A stretch of DNA of 16,064 nucleotides from Elusimicrobiota bacterium (GTDB lineage: Bacteria > Elusimicrobiota > Elusimicrobia > Elusimicrobiales > UBA9959): positions 1 through 16,064 of the forward strand of contig DNQL01000009.1 in the NCBI GenBank assembly GCA_003500765.1, written 5' to 3'. The position numbers and the translations under genes were made by a program. Positions 1 through 9,500 of this stretch are shown here, one piece after another. Below the pieces are notes generated by a model. It ran no database searches. It was not told the DNA's origin and saw only the letters and a list, made by a program, of their open reading frames with translations. Every line of letters begins with the position of its first letter. Position 1 is the first letter of the stretch.

Positions 1-3000
1 GCCCCGTCGTCGCCGGGCGAGGACCAGTCCAGGCGCATCGTGCCGGGGAGTGCGCCCTGGGCGGCGGCCAGGTCGGCCACGGCTCCGGGCGGCGTCGTAT
101 CGCGGTAGACGAAAGTGGAACCGTAGACGTGGAAGGAGCCCTGGTTCTTCGGGTAGGCGGAATCGTGGGCCAACACCGTGGCGTAATAACTGGCCTGATG
201 CGCCAGGTTGGCGCGCAGTATCGAATTAAAGCCGAACGTCCATTCCGCGGTAGTGCCGGCCAGCAGTTCCGTGGCCGCCGGCTGCCAGGAGGACCCGTCC
301 CACCAGCGCCCGTCCGAGACCCGTTTAAGCGCCAGCCTCACGGCGCTCACGCTGGAAACGGCATCGGCCGCCGTCCCGCTTATGTACAGGGGGGAGTCGG
401 CGGTCCCGCCGTCCGCCGGGAATATCACGCCCGCCGCCGGCGGCAGGGAGTCGTAGGTGAAAGTGGCCGTCGCGAAGGACTGCGAAAAATCGCCCAGGAC
501 ATCGGAGGAGCGGGCTACGGCGTCGTACCGGTGGCCCTGAGCCAGCACTATACCGACCGGCTCCAGGACGAAAGGATAAGTGCCGGCCGCCACGTGCCAG
601 TAGCGCGAGGCCGAGATGAAGGCCGAGCCGTCCCAGTAGAGGCCGGTGTCACGGTCCCTTACCGAAACCTGCGTCTCCATGACCGTGCGGCCGTCGGTCT
701 CGGTGTTATAGCCCTGTACCAGGGTGAAAGTAGAAAGGTAAGTCCCGGTGGGCGTACTTATGGTCACTACGGGCCCGGAGACGTTCTTCATGACGTAGAA
801 GGCGTCCGTCAAAGTGCGCGTCCCTCCGGCCACGTCAACGGCGCGCAGGCTGAAATAGTTGGTCGTCGCGTTGACCAGCCGGGTAAAGTCATAAGGCCAC
901 GTCGTGGACAGAGCCTCGGGGTCCCCCTGGTTGAAAGTCCCGATATCCGTCCAGGGGATGGCGGAACCGTTGGCGGAGAGCGCCAGCGGGCTGACGCTGT
1001 ACTGGATTTTTGCCAGCCCTGACACATAGTCTGAGAAATCCGCGGAGGGGCCGCCCGGATACTGCGACTGCCAGGCGGGGGTGGAGCCGTGCAGCAGCGC
1101 TATGGCGGGAGCGGTGGTGTCCTTTAGTATAGCGAAGAGATCCACGGCCACGCTCGAGTGTCCAACGCCGTCGAAAGCGCGGACCGAGACATAACCGGTA
1201 ACGCCCTCTGGCAGCGTGTCCCAGGCGTTCCAGGGTATGGGCCAGTCATCCGTGTATTCATTCGAGTTTATCGCCGAGGCGATCGTCTCCCAGCCGCTGA
1301 CGGAACCGGTGCCGCCCTCGCCGGTGGCCACCCTGGCCTCCAGCGTCGCGAGCATGGAGCCGCCGTCGTCGAAGGCGTCCACGTCGTAAGCGTAGGTATT
1401 GCTGCTGCGCCAGACATAGTCGTCGTCCTGGTTGTCCGTGAAGAACGGGTCGTTCAGGTCCAGCGCCGGGTCGAACATCGTCTTCTGAGGGCCTATAGCG
1501 GAAAAACCCGTATAGCGCCCCAGAGCGTCGAGCGAGCGCACCCGCGCGTAATAGGTCACGCTGGGCAGCAGGCCGGCGAAAGCTGCCGAGCTCTTGTCGG
1601 TAGTCATATCGCCGGCGATATCGGAAAAATCGCTCATGCTGGAGATCTGGCAGTTATACAGCGTGTATACCGGGTTGCCTTCGGCGGTCCAGTTGGCGGT
1701 CAGGCTGGAAACGCCGACGGTCGTCCACGCCGCCGAAGAAGGCTGGGCGGCGTAAGTACGGGTGGAAACAGCGTCCGACCAGCTGCTTTCCTGCCCCAGC
1801 CAGTTACGCGACCGGACCCGGAAATACCAGTTGCGGTCCGGCATAACGTTGATGAATTCCCAGGAGAAATCCGGAGTCCACGAAGACAGGACATCCATCG
1901 ACCCGATGGAGCACAGGACATTCTCACAAACCCGCGCCTGGTATTCGGTGCCGGTAAAGGGAGCCGAATACGCCAGAGGCGAAGCGGCAAGTCCGCTGTT
2001 GCCGCCGTGAATATACACCCGCCCGCCCGACTTCAGGGCGGAATGATACTGCCGCGCGGCGGGCAGGGTATAGGCCAGCGTCCAGGGAGACATCCCTCCG
2101 GCCGCTCCCGCTGCGGCCGATATCACCGTGGCCTGCGCCGCGAAACCGTTGTTGCCGCCGGCCACCAGCAGCCGGTCTCCCAGCGCCGTCATAGTATGGG
2201 CGAAACGCGGCGAAGGCAGCGGCTCGCCGGCGGACCAGCCCCCGTCGGCCAATGTCCCGTCGGCGTCGACGGAGGTCTGCCACGCGCCCGCGCGGGCCGA
2301 AGCCCCGTCCTTGCCGCCGCTTATGTATATCCGCCCCCCCAGCTCCGCCGCGCCGAAAGCGTAAAGAGGATAAGGCAGGGTGGCCGCCTCCAGTTCCCAG
2401 GAAGGGATGGAACCGTCGGCCGTCAGACGGGCGGTACGCACGGAAGAAACGGCGCTGCTGCCGTCGAAGCCGCCCATCACGAAGATGGAATCGTTGTAGG
2501 AAACAGCCGCGTGCAGATATATACCGAAAGGAAAAGAGGTTTCCTGGCGCCACTCGGAAAGGTGGGAAGGAGTGCTGGCGTCGGCCGACCAGACCTCCAG
2601 GGCCGTACCGCCGTTGTCGTAACCGCCGATGACGTAGAGACGGCCCTTGGCCGTCACCATCGCGTGGCCGTACCGCCCTTCCGGCATCCAGCCCGCGACC
2701 GACCACGCGCCGTAACCGCCGGGCCCGGTTTCCGCGTAGTAAACGGCGCTGCTGAAATGGACCCCGTTATAGCCGCCGCTGACGAAGGCCCGGCTCGAAA
2801 CTATCGCCGAGGAGTGCCCGTAGAGGGCCGAAGGCAGAGCCTCCCCCGGAGCCCAGTTCTCACGCTGGCCCGGGCCGGGATTGCCGAAAGCCGAGAAGCG
2901 CAGGTTCGCCGAAAAAGAGCCGACATTGGAGAAGACGAAAGTATCCGACGAGACCGGCATGCTCAGCGTGGTGACCGCCGAGGTGGTCACGTATTCCGAA

Positions 3001-3512
3001 TAGTCGCTTTCCATGTAGCCCGAGCGCAGGAAAGCGAAATAGGTGGTGTTGGGAGTCAGCCCCGCGAAAGCCGCGCCAAGCCCGTAGGTGGCGGAAGAGA
3101 CGGAATAGTCGGCCAGCGCCCCCGTCGTGGAGAGCAGCACCAGGTAATCGGCCATCCCGGGATCGTACATATAGAGCCAGGACAGGTCGAACGCGTCGCT
3201 GGATATTGAAACATAACCGAAATCCGTGGGCGTAGACACGGCGTGCGAATGGAAGCCGGACCCGACATCATAAACCCCGCCGGACACGCCCTCGGAGGCC
3301 AGGTTGCCTATGAACCCGGCCAGGCGGTGCGAAGTCCCCGGCCACGGCGCGTCCGCCGCCATCTCCACCGCGGCCATTCCCCCTATCGCGTCGTCGACGA
3401 TGGTATACGCCCCCCCGGCCTTCTGCCCGGCGGCCTGCGCGGGCAATAAAAAACCGGCCGCCGCAAGCAGCGGCGTCGCTAAGAGCAGATATCTCTTCAC
3501 CTTTCTAATCAT
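1..3512 (-). CDS. Large secreted FN3/Kelch/Ig-like multidomain protein C (3' end outside window)
   Basis: The frame is open from ATG 3512 to the left window edge (1170 codons plus 2 nt) with no stop. Residues 1-27 form a signal peptide (MIRKVKRYLLLATPLLAAAG, then FLLPAQA). Residues 90-180 are an FN3 domain (AGLTPNTTYFAFLRS). Residues 182-217 look like the start of a second FN3, and residues 218-517 are six Kelch blades (repeated VIGGYDN, VMGGFDG, ISGGKDG, VAGGNNG). The second FN3 resumes at 518-585, and a third lies at 588-677 (LLPSVTYYARVRSLD). From 678 to 1140 come Ig-like modules with 'DTTAP', 'YWDGSAF' and 'WWDGSSW'. Another FN3 begins at 1141 (PPGAVADL). The start has no clear Shine-Dalgarno site; the preceding gene stops 52 bp upstream, so coupled expression is plausible. 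Role inferred: surface adhesin or glycan/protein-binding protein, not an enzyme. Confidence 0.82.
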   Translation of the reverse strand, partial: MIRKVKRYLLLATPLLAAAGFLLPAQAAGQKAGGAYTIVDDAIGGMAAVEMAADAPWPGTSHRLAGFIGNLASEGVSGGVYDVGSGFHSHAVSTPTDFGYVSISSDAFDLSWLYMYDPGMADYLVLLSTTGALADYSVSSATYGLGAAFAGLTPNTTYFAFLRSGYMESDYSEYVTTSAVTTLSMPVSSDTFVFSNVGSFSANLRFSAFGNPGPGQRENWAPGEALPSALYGHSSAIVSSRAFVSGGYNGVHFSSAVYYAETGPGGYGAWSVAGWMPEGRYGHAMVTAKGRLYVIGGYDNGGTALEVWSADASTPSHLSEWRQETSFPFGIYLHAAVSYNDSIFVMGGFDGSSAVSSVRTARLTADGSIPSWELEAATLPYPLYAFGAAELGGRIYISGGKDGASARAGAWQTSVDADGTLADGGWSAGEPLPSPRFAHTMTALGDRLLVAGGNNGFAAQATVISAAAGAAGGMSPWTLAYTLPAARQYHSALKSGGRVYIHGGNSGLAASPLAYSAPFTGTEYQARVCENVLCSIGSMDVLSSWTPDFSWEFINVMPDRNWYFRVRSRNWLGQESSWSDAVSTRTYAAQPSSAAWTTVGVSSLTANWTAEGNPVYTLYNCQISSMSDFSDIAGDMTTDKSSAAFAGLLPSVTYYARVRSLDALGRYTGFSAIGPQKTMFDPALDLNDPFFTDNQDDDYVWRSSNTYAYDVDAFDDGGSMLATLEARVATGEGGTGSVSGWETIASAINSNEYTDDWPIPWNAWDTLPEGVTGYVSVRAFDGVGHSSVAVDLFAILKDTTAPAIALLHGSTPAWQSQYPGGPSADFSDYVSGLAKIQYSVSPLALSANGSAIPWTDIGTFNQGDPEALSTTWPYDFTRLVNATTNYFSLRAVDVAGGTRTLTDAFYVMKNVSGPVVTISTPTGTYLSTFTLVQGYNTETDGRTVMETQVSVRDRDTGLYWDGSAFISASRYWHVAAGTYPFVLEPVGIVLAQGHRYDAVARSSDVLGDFSQSFATATFTYDSLPPAAGVIFPADGGTADSPLYISGTAADAVSSVSAVRLALKRVSDGRWWDGSSWQPAATELLAGTTAEWTFGFNSILRANLAHQASYYATVLAHDSAYPKNQGSFHVYGSTFVYRDTTPPGAVADLAAAQGALPGTMRLDWSSPGDDG
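1960..2860 (-). other. Six-blade Kelch beta-propeller within protein C
   Basis: Residues about 218-517 contain six units of about 50 residues with the Kelch signature: 'LP..R..H......RLYV.GG.NG......V', followed by a Trp. The first NWAPGEALP segment probably supplies the closing strand to blade six, the usual velcro closure. The unit size and count fit a galactose-oxidase/Kelch-type propeller. The copper ligands of galactose oxidase are not apparent, so a binding role is more likely than catalysis. Confidence 0.75.
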
Positions 3513-3564
3513 CTCGCAGCGTTCCGGCAAAACCACCGCTCCAACCGTCGCGGCCTGCCGGGAC

Positions 3565-6500
3565 TTAGTTTATCTTCACCACCGTAAGACGCTGATTGCT
3601 GGTATTTATCGATCCGGGAGTGGTCTGAAGGCCGAACAACCGTATGAAAGACCCGGGCAGAAGTTTTATAAGCCAGGTGGAGTGCAATTCCTCCGGATTG
3701 GCGCCGTCCCCGATAGCCCTGCGGGTATCGCTGAATTCCGGATTAGGCGTGGATCCATCGATCCCGATACCTATGCCACGAACAGTGTTGCTGGAGGTAC
3801 TGGCGGCGAAAGTCACATGGGCCGACACCATATACATTCCCCCGGTACGGGTCTTGAACGAGGAGCTGACCCATTCTCCCTGTGTGTCTTCTTCTACACT
3901 AGGGGCCGTCATGACCTGTACCCATCCCGCGGCTGGCAAAAGGTATGTCGAACCCTGTGTGATTATCACCCTGGACTGACGCGGGAGTTCCACGACTCCG
4001 CTGGTCGAGACAGTCAGCATATTGGGCAACGGGCCCGTGCCGACCTTAACGAGGTAGGAGGTCGGGCCGGTCAGTTGCGGATCGGGGTCCACCACGGCCA
4101 GCCTGGCGCCGTAGGAGGTGACCGTGCCTATCACCACCGTATTCTGGTCGGTCAGGAACAGGCCCGCGCTGCCGTGTACCGTCGACGTCGAGACCCAGAA
4201 CCCGCCCCGGGCCTTGAACCTCACCTGGTCGACGATATTGTTCTCCACGAGTATGCCCTGGCTGTCCGACCAGGTAAAGCTGCCGTTCGCTGTCGAACTG
4301 GACTTGTTGCCGGCGGCGAAGGAATAGGTTCCCTTGGCGGTATTATTGTTCCCGGCGATAACCGCGGCATACTGTCCAATCGCGGAAGCGTTGGCTCCGC
4401 CCAGCACAGCCGCGCCGTAACCGTTGGTGTAATTAAAGATACCTCCCGCTATCGTAGCGCCGTAACCGCGGGAAACATTCTCGTACCCGCCGGAGACGAC
4501 TGCGTCGTCGCCGTACACCTTGTTCAACTGGCCGCCGCCTACGACCGAATTGGCTCCGGCGGACTGGTTCTGGTATCCGCCGACCACTATCGAATAGAGG
4601 GTGGGTCCGACCTTGTTGTCCTCGCCGGCACCGATGAAGCCGTATGGGGAATAAGCCCAATTGCCCCGGCCGCCGGCCACCGTCGCGCTCTGACTGCTGG
4701 CCGTGTTGCGATATCCGCCCAACACGGCCGAATAGGCGCCGCTGGAGACGTTCATGTAGCCGCCGCCGACCACGGCGTGCGTGCCGGTGGACTGGTTCAG
4801 CTCGCCGCCGCCGATGAAGCCCGCGTAGCCGAAAGGCATCTTATTATCCCGGCCGCCCGCTATGACGCCGTACTGCGCGTCCACGGTGTTATAACCGCCG
4901 CCCCCGATGAAAGACTCCATCGCGTTGGCCACGTTCCACCAGCCTCCGACTACGCCGGCATGTACTCCTGCGACAGTGTTCTCATACCCTCCTCCGATAA
5001 AGGAGTAATTGGCGCTGCTGGTAACGTCATTGTTCATGCCGCCGCCGATCACTCCGTAATCGTGGGATATCGTGTTGCTCTGGCCGCCGCCGATGAAAGA
5101 ATAAGCTCCGTCGGCTCCGTAGCCGCCGGCGACGTTATTCTGGCCGCCGACCACCGAAGTGAAGCCGGTATTGGCCGAATTGGAATAACCTCCACCCACG
5201 AACGAATAGAACTCGCCGGCGAAATTAGACTTTCCTCCCACGACCGAGTTCAGGCCGTCCTGCGCCTGGTTATCGCTGCCGCCGCCGACGAACGAGTGCA
5301 TCCCGCTGGCCTGGTTGTTCTCGCCGCCGGCGACGATGGCCGAAGTGCCGATGACCGTATTGTACGCGCCTCCGCCGATGAAGGAATTAGAGGCGCTGAC
5401 TATGTTATAGGCGCCGCCGACCACGGCGGAGAAGGTTTGCGAGGCCCTGTTGCCCACCGCCGGCACGCCAGACCCGTCCCTGCCGCCGCCGCCTATAAAT
5501 GAACTGGCTCCCGAAGCGGTATTGCCCCGTCCGCTGCCGACGAAGGCCCCCCACCCGCTGGCCGTGTTCTCGAGGCCCGCCACCACCGCCGCGGCCGAAT
5601 TAGTGGCCGCGTTATAATAACCGGCGAGCACCCCGGCATAGTTAGCGGTAGCGTCATTGGTCCAGCCGCCGGCCACAACGCTGCCGTCCCCGCTGGCGAT
5701 ATTCTCGTAACCGCCGCCTATCGCTGAGAATTTACCGGAAGCCACCTGAATGCCCAAGAGACGCCGGGTCTGCAGGTCGACCGCGCCCACGCCGCGTGCG
5801 TTGCCCTCGACCGTGCCGTGGCCCACGCCGGTGGTCTGTATCGCGCCGCCGGTGGAGATCATTACGCCGGCCGCGCCCAGTCGGGCCACATACGAGTCCG
5901 TATCGCTGATCGTCGATATATCCAGAGAATAGGAAGGATCGCCGTTCCCCACGCCCATGCGGCCCTCCACTATCAGGCTGTTGGAGGGCGGGGTTTTGGA
6001 ATTAAAATTTATGCCCACGCTCATGCTGCCGACGACTTGGAGTTTGGGTGAGCCGGCGCTAGTATAAACATTGTTGCCGATCCCGATCTGGCCCCCGCCG
6101 CCGGCCACACGCATATATGTCATTCCGACGCTGTTGAACTTTACCCCCCCCGCGCCGGAAGAATAGAACCCGTCTATATCGGGATTGCCCGCGTTGGTGG
6201 AGATCTGAACCCGGCTGGCGATGTCCAGCGCTTCGGCGGGAGAAGACGCTCCCACGCCGATGCGTCCGCTCCCAGAAATGCGCAGTCGTTCCACCCCGCC
6301 TGTGGCAAAAGCCAAATTCCCGGAGGCGGGAAGGTATAGTCCATCGTCCGTGTTACTGACAAAAGACAGGGCCGGGGCTCCCACCGTTCCGACTGGCAAC
6401 AGAAGCGGTCCGGTCATGGTGTCGCCGGACTTGGAGACCTTGTCCGCCGCCACCCCGCTCAGGCCGGAACCGTTACCGTAGAAATACCCCTCGGAAGTGA

Positions 6501-9500
6501 CCGAGGCGCGGATCACCCCGGCCCCGTCGCGCCAGACCTGCGCGTAATAACCCGCGCCAGTGGCGGTAGACTTAACGTCCAGCGCGCCCTGCGGCTGCGT
6601 GTTTAATGGCCCTATACCAACGCCGCCCGTGGCGACATTGCCGTAGATTATGGTGCTTATCCGTATCTCGTCGGAAGCGCCCGGCCCGGTAGCGTCCAAC
6701 GCGTAGCCGATTATTATATTTCTGCTGCCTGTAGTGAGAGCGCTGCCCGTCTGGAAACCGACGAGGATATTATCGGAGCCGGTGGTAAGAGTATGCCCGG
6801 CATAGTAACCAACCAATGTTGAACTGGAGAAAGACTGCCCCGCCGAGCCATAGCCTGCGTCCGCGCCGATCACGACATTCGCGGAGCCGGTCTCGGTCTG
6901 CCGGCCGGCTTCGGTCCCTACAAACGTATTCTTGGAGCCGCTGGTATTCGCGTTGCCGGCGCGAGAACCCACAAAGATGTTTCGGCTGCCAGAATTACTG
7001 TATCCCGTGCCGGAGCCGAAAAAAGAATTATCAAAGCCGCCAGAAGCGCTCAGCCCTCCGGCAGACTGGGAGCCGAAGAACGAATTATCGCCGCCATTCG
7101 TAGAGTATTGAGCGACCCTCGCGCCCATGAAAGTATTACTATTCTGATTGGTAAAATACCCTCCGGTTTCGGTCCCGACGAATGTATTTTGATAGCCGCT
7201 GGCGTTAGACCAGCCCGTATTTTCGCCAATGAACACATTGTCTTGCTCCACAAAAGGACTGCCCACATTACGGCCGATACTTACACCCGTGTTTGTCCCA
7301 TAGGAGCCCACCGCCAGCACCGTGCTGCCTCTTATCTGATAGTAAGCCGCGCTTACGGCGCTGGAGCTGTTTATCCCGTAGGCGCCCATTTGCAGCGTTG
7401 TAGTGGCTGTATGGGTTCCCAAACCATCCCCGGCCAGGTTGGTCAGCATGGAGCCGTCGCCGATGAACTTGCCGACGGTATAGACCTCGCCGTTGCCCTT
7501 GACGCTGAAGACCTCGCTGGTGCCCGTGGACACTATCAGCATTTTCTCACCCGTGCCGGCCGCGCTTGAAACGACCAGCGCCGCCACGGGAGTCGCCGAG
7601 CTGATACCGACATTGCCCGCGAAATAAGTGCGCGCGTTGGAGTCCTCGGAATATATGGCGTACGGACGATTGGTCTGCCTGCCGGCCGTCAGGCTGCTGA
7701 TATAGATGCCGTAGGTGTCGGTAATGGCTCCCACGCCGATATCGATGTTATCCAGCTCTTCGAGATAGAGGCCTATGGCCTTGCCTATCGTGCCGGCGCC
7801 GCTACCGCCCGCGGAATCGTCCCGCCGCACTTCGGTATGTATGCCCACCAGGTAAGCCAGGGAGGCGTCGCTATTAACGCTGGCGTGGAAATCGGCGCCG
7901 GCGACAGCGTCCCCGTTCTCTCCCATATCCCCGGTCCCCCAGCCGTAAGCGGAGGCGGCTATTCCCAGCGCGACCTCCTCACCTCCTGCGGTGAACTGGT
8001 GGGATTTATGAACCTCCAGAACGCTTTGGGTCGAGGGGGCCACACCGATACCGACCGCGCCGCTGGTGGAGACCAGGAGCCGCTCGGAGACCGTACCGGT
8101 GCCCAGCGCCAAAAGATAGGGATACTGCGCGGACTCGTCCCGCACATCGAGAAGCGCCCGGGAACCGGAAGGAGGTCCTACCTGGACGCGGCCGTCGCCG
8201 CGTATGGACATGCGCACATTCATGTCGGCCTCGGTCCTGGAAGAGGTCCAGAACTCGAAACCCATGGGGACGACATTGGCGGCTTCCGAAACGGCGCCGT
8301 CGACCCGTCCGCGGAACACCGCGTTCTCTATCCAGTCTGAGTCGGCCCCGCCGCCGTCGTGTCCGATGTAACGGATATCGAACAGGGCTTCTCCATCCGT
8401 CACGGCGACAGGAGCGCCCTTCGTCCCGCCGGACTTGGACGCCAATATCCTCGCGGGAGAGCCTGTGCCGACCTGTTCCATCAGGAAGGTACCGTTCTCG
8501 GAATTGTCGCCGAACAGGTGCAGGCGCGCCCAGCCCGGTTCTATACCGATGGCTACCGAGCCCCCCAGCACGGCGAATGTGGACCCGCCCACGCTGAAGG
8601 CGTTGCCCTGGACCGTGAGGGTGGAAGCGGAAAGATTTCCGTTGATGCCGACATAACCGGAAGACATATCGCCGAGCACCAAGCCGCCGATATTGAGCTT
8701 GTTGGAATCCAGCGGGTTCGCGAGGTCCACATCGTTGCCGATGAGGATATTGCTGCCGCCGGAGGTTATAGCGTCGCCGGCCTGGAAGCCTATGAGGATG
8801 TTTCCGGTGCTGTTCTGCAGCGCATAGCCCGCGTTATAACCCAGAAGCGTGGAACTAGAAACATAGCCGGACGCGCCGAAAGCCGCGTACATGCCGACGA
8901 CGGTATTGCCGAAAGCGGCCGCGGTACCCCTGAGCGCGCTGCGGCCCAAAGCGGTGTTGCCCCCGCCGACTGCATATAGCCCGGCGTTAGACCCGACATA
9001 AGTGTTCCCGCTGCCCGTCGTGTTGCTGAAACCGGCGCCCTGGCCCACAAAGGTGTTCATCTGCCCGGAAGTATTTTCCTGACCCGCCTCAAGGCCCGCG
9101 AAGATGTTGAAGGTTCCGGGAACCGCCAGCACGGTGCTGCCGTTCACCTGGTAATAAGCGGCGCTGACCGAGCTGGAGGTGTTCACTGCGAATGAGCCCA
9201 TCTTAAGGGCCTGGGTCGCGGTATGGTTGCCCAGGTTGTCCCCCACGGCGGAAACATCCACCCAGGTCAGGGAACCGTCAGAATCCTTCATCATCAGGTT
9301 GCCGGTCGTGCCGTCGCCGAAAAATAAATTCTGAACGGAAGTGAAAGTGGCCCCTCCCACTACATACAGGCCGCTGGAGATCTGCACATGGCCGTTTATG
9401 AAGATATTGCCCGGCGCCGCGGGGATGTTGAGCGCTGGAACGATTTGCGTGCTGCCGAAGACCGTGAAGCCTTTAATCTCCACGTCGGGGTCGGTCTGCG

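Noticed and set aside
1158..3209. Plus-strand open frame of 683 codons opposite gene C
   Set aside because: Arg/Gly/Pro-rich translation without domain logic. The minus-strand frame shows a signal peptide, FN3 and Kelch motifs throughout the same stretch.
3518..3560. Short inverted repeat (CCGGCA with TGCCGG) in the gap between genes A and C
   Set aside because: Only 6 bp with a loop of about 27 nt and no U-tract, so too weak to call a terminator.
3304..5502. Long plus-strand open frame (732 codons) opposite the beta-roll array of gene A, with its own repetitive ADxRI-like pattern
   Set aside because: The periodicity is the mirror of the minus-strand repeats. High GC and a lack of stop-complement codons explain the openness. 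No ribosome site, signal peptide or recognisable domain is seen.
4294..5748. CRISPR-like or satellite DNA array
   Set aside because: The period of about 45 nt comes from 14-16-residue protein repeats. The DNA units differ widely at silent and replacement sites, and there are no constant repeats with spacers.
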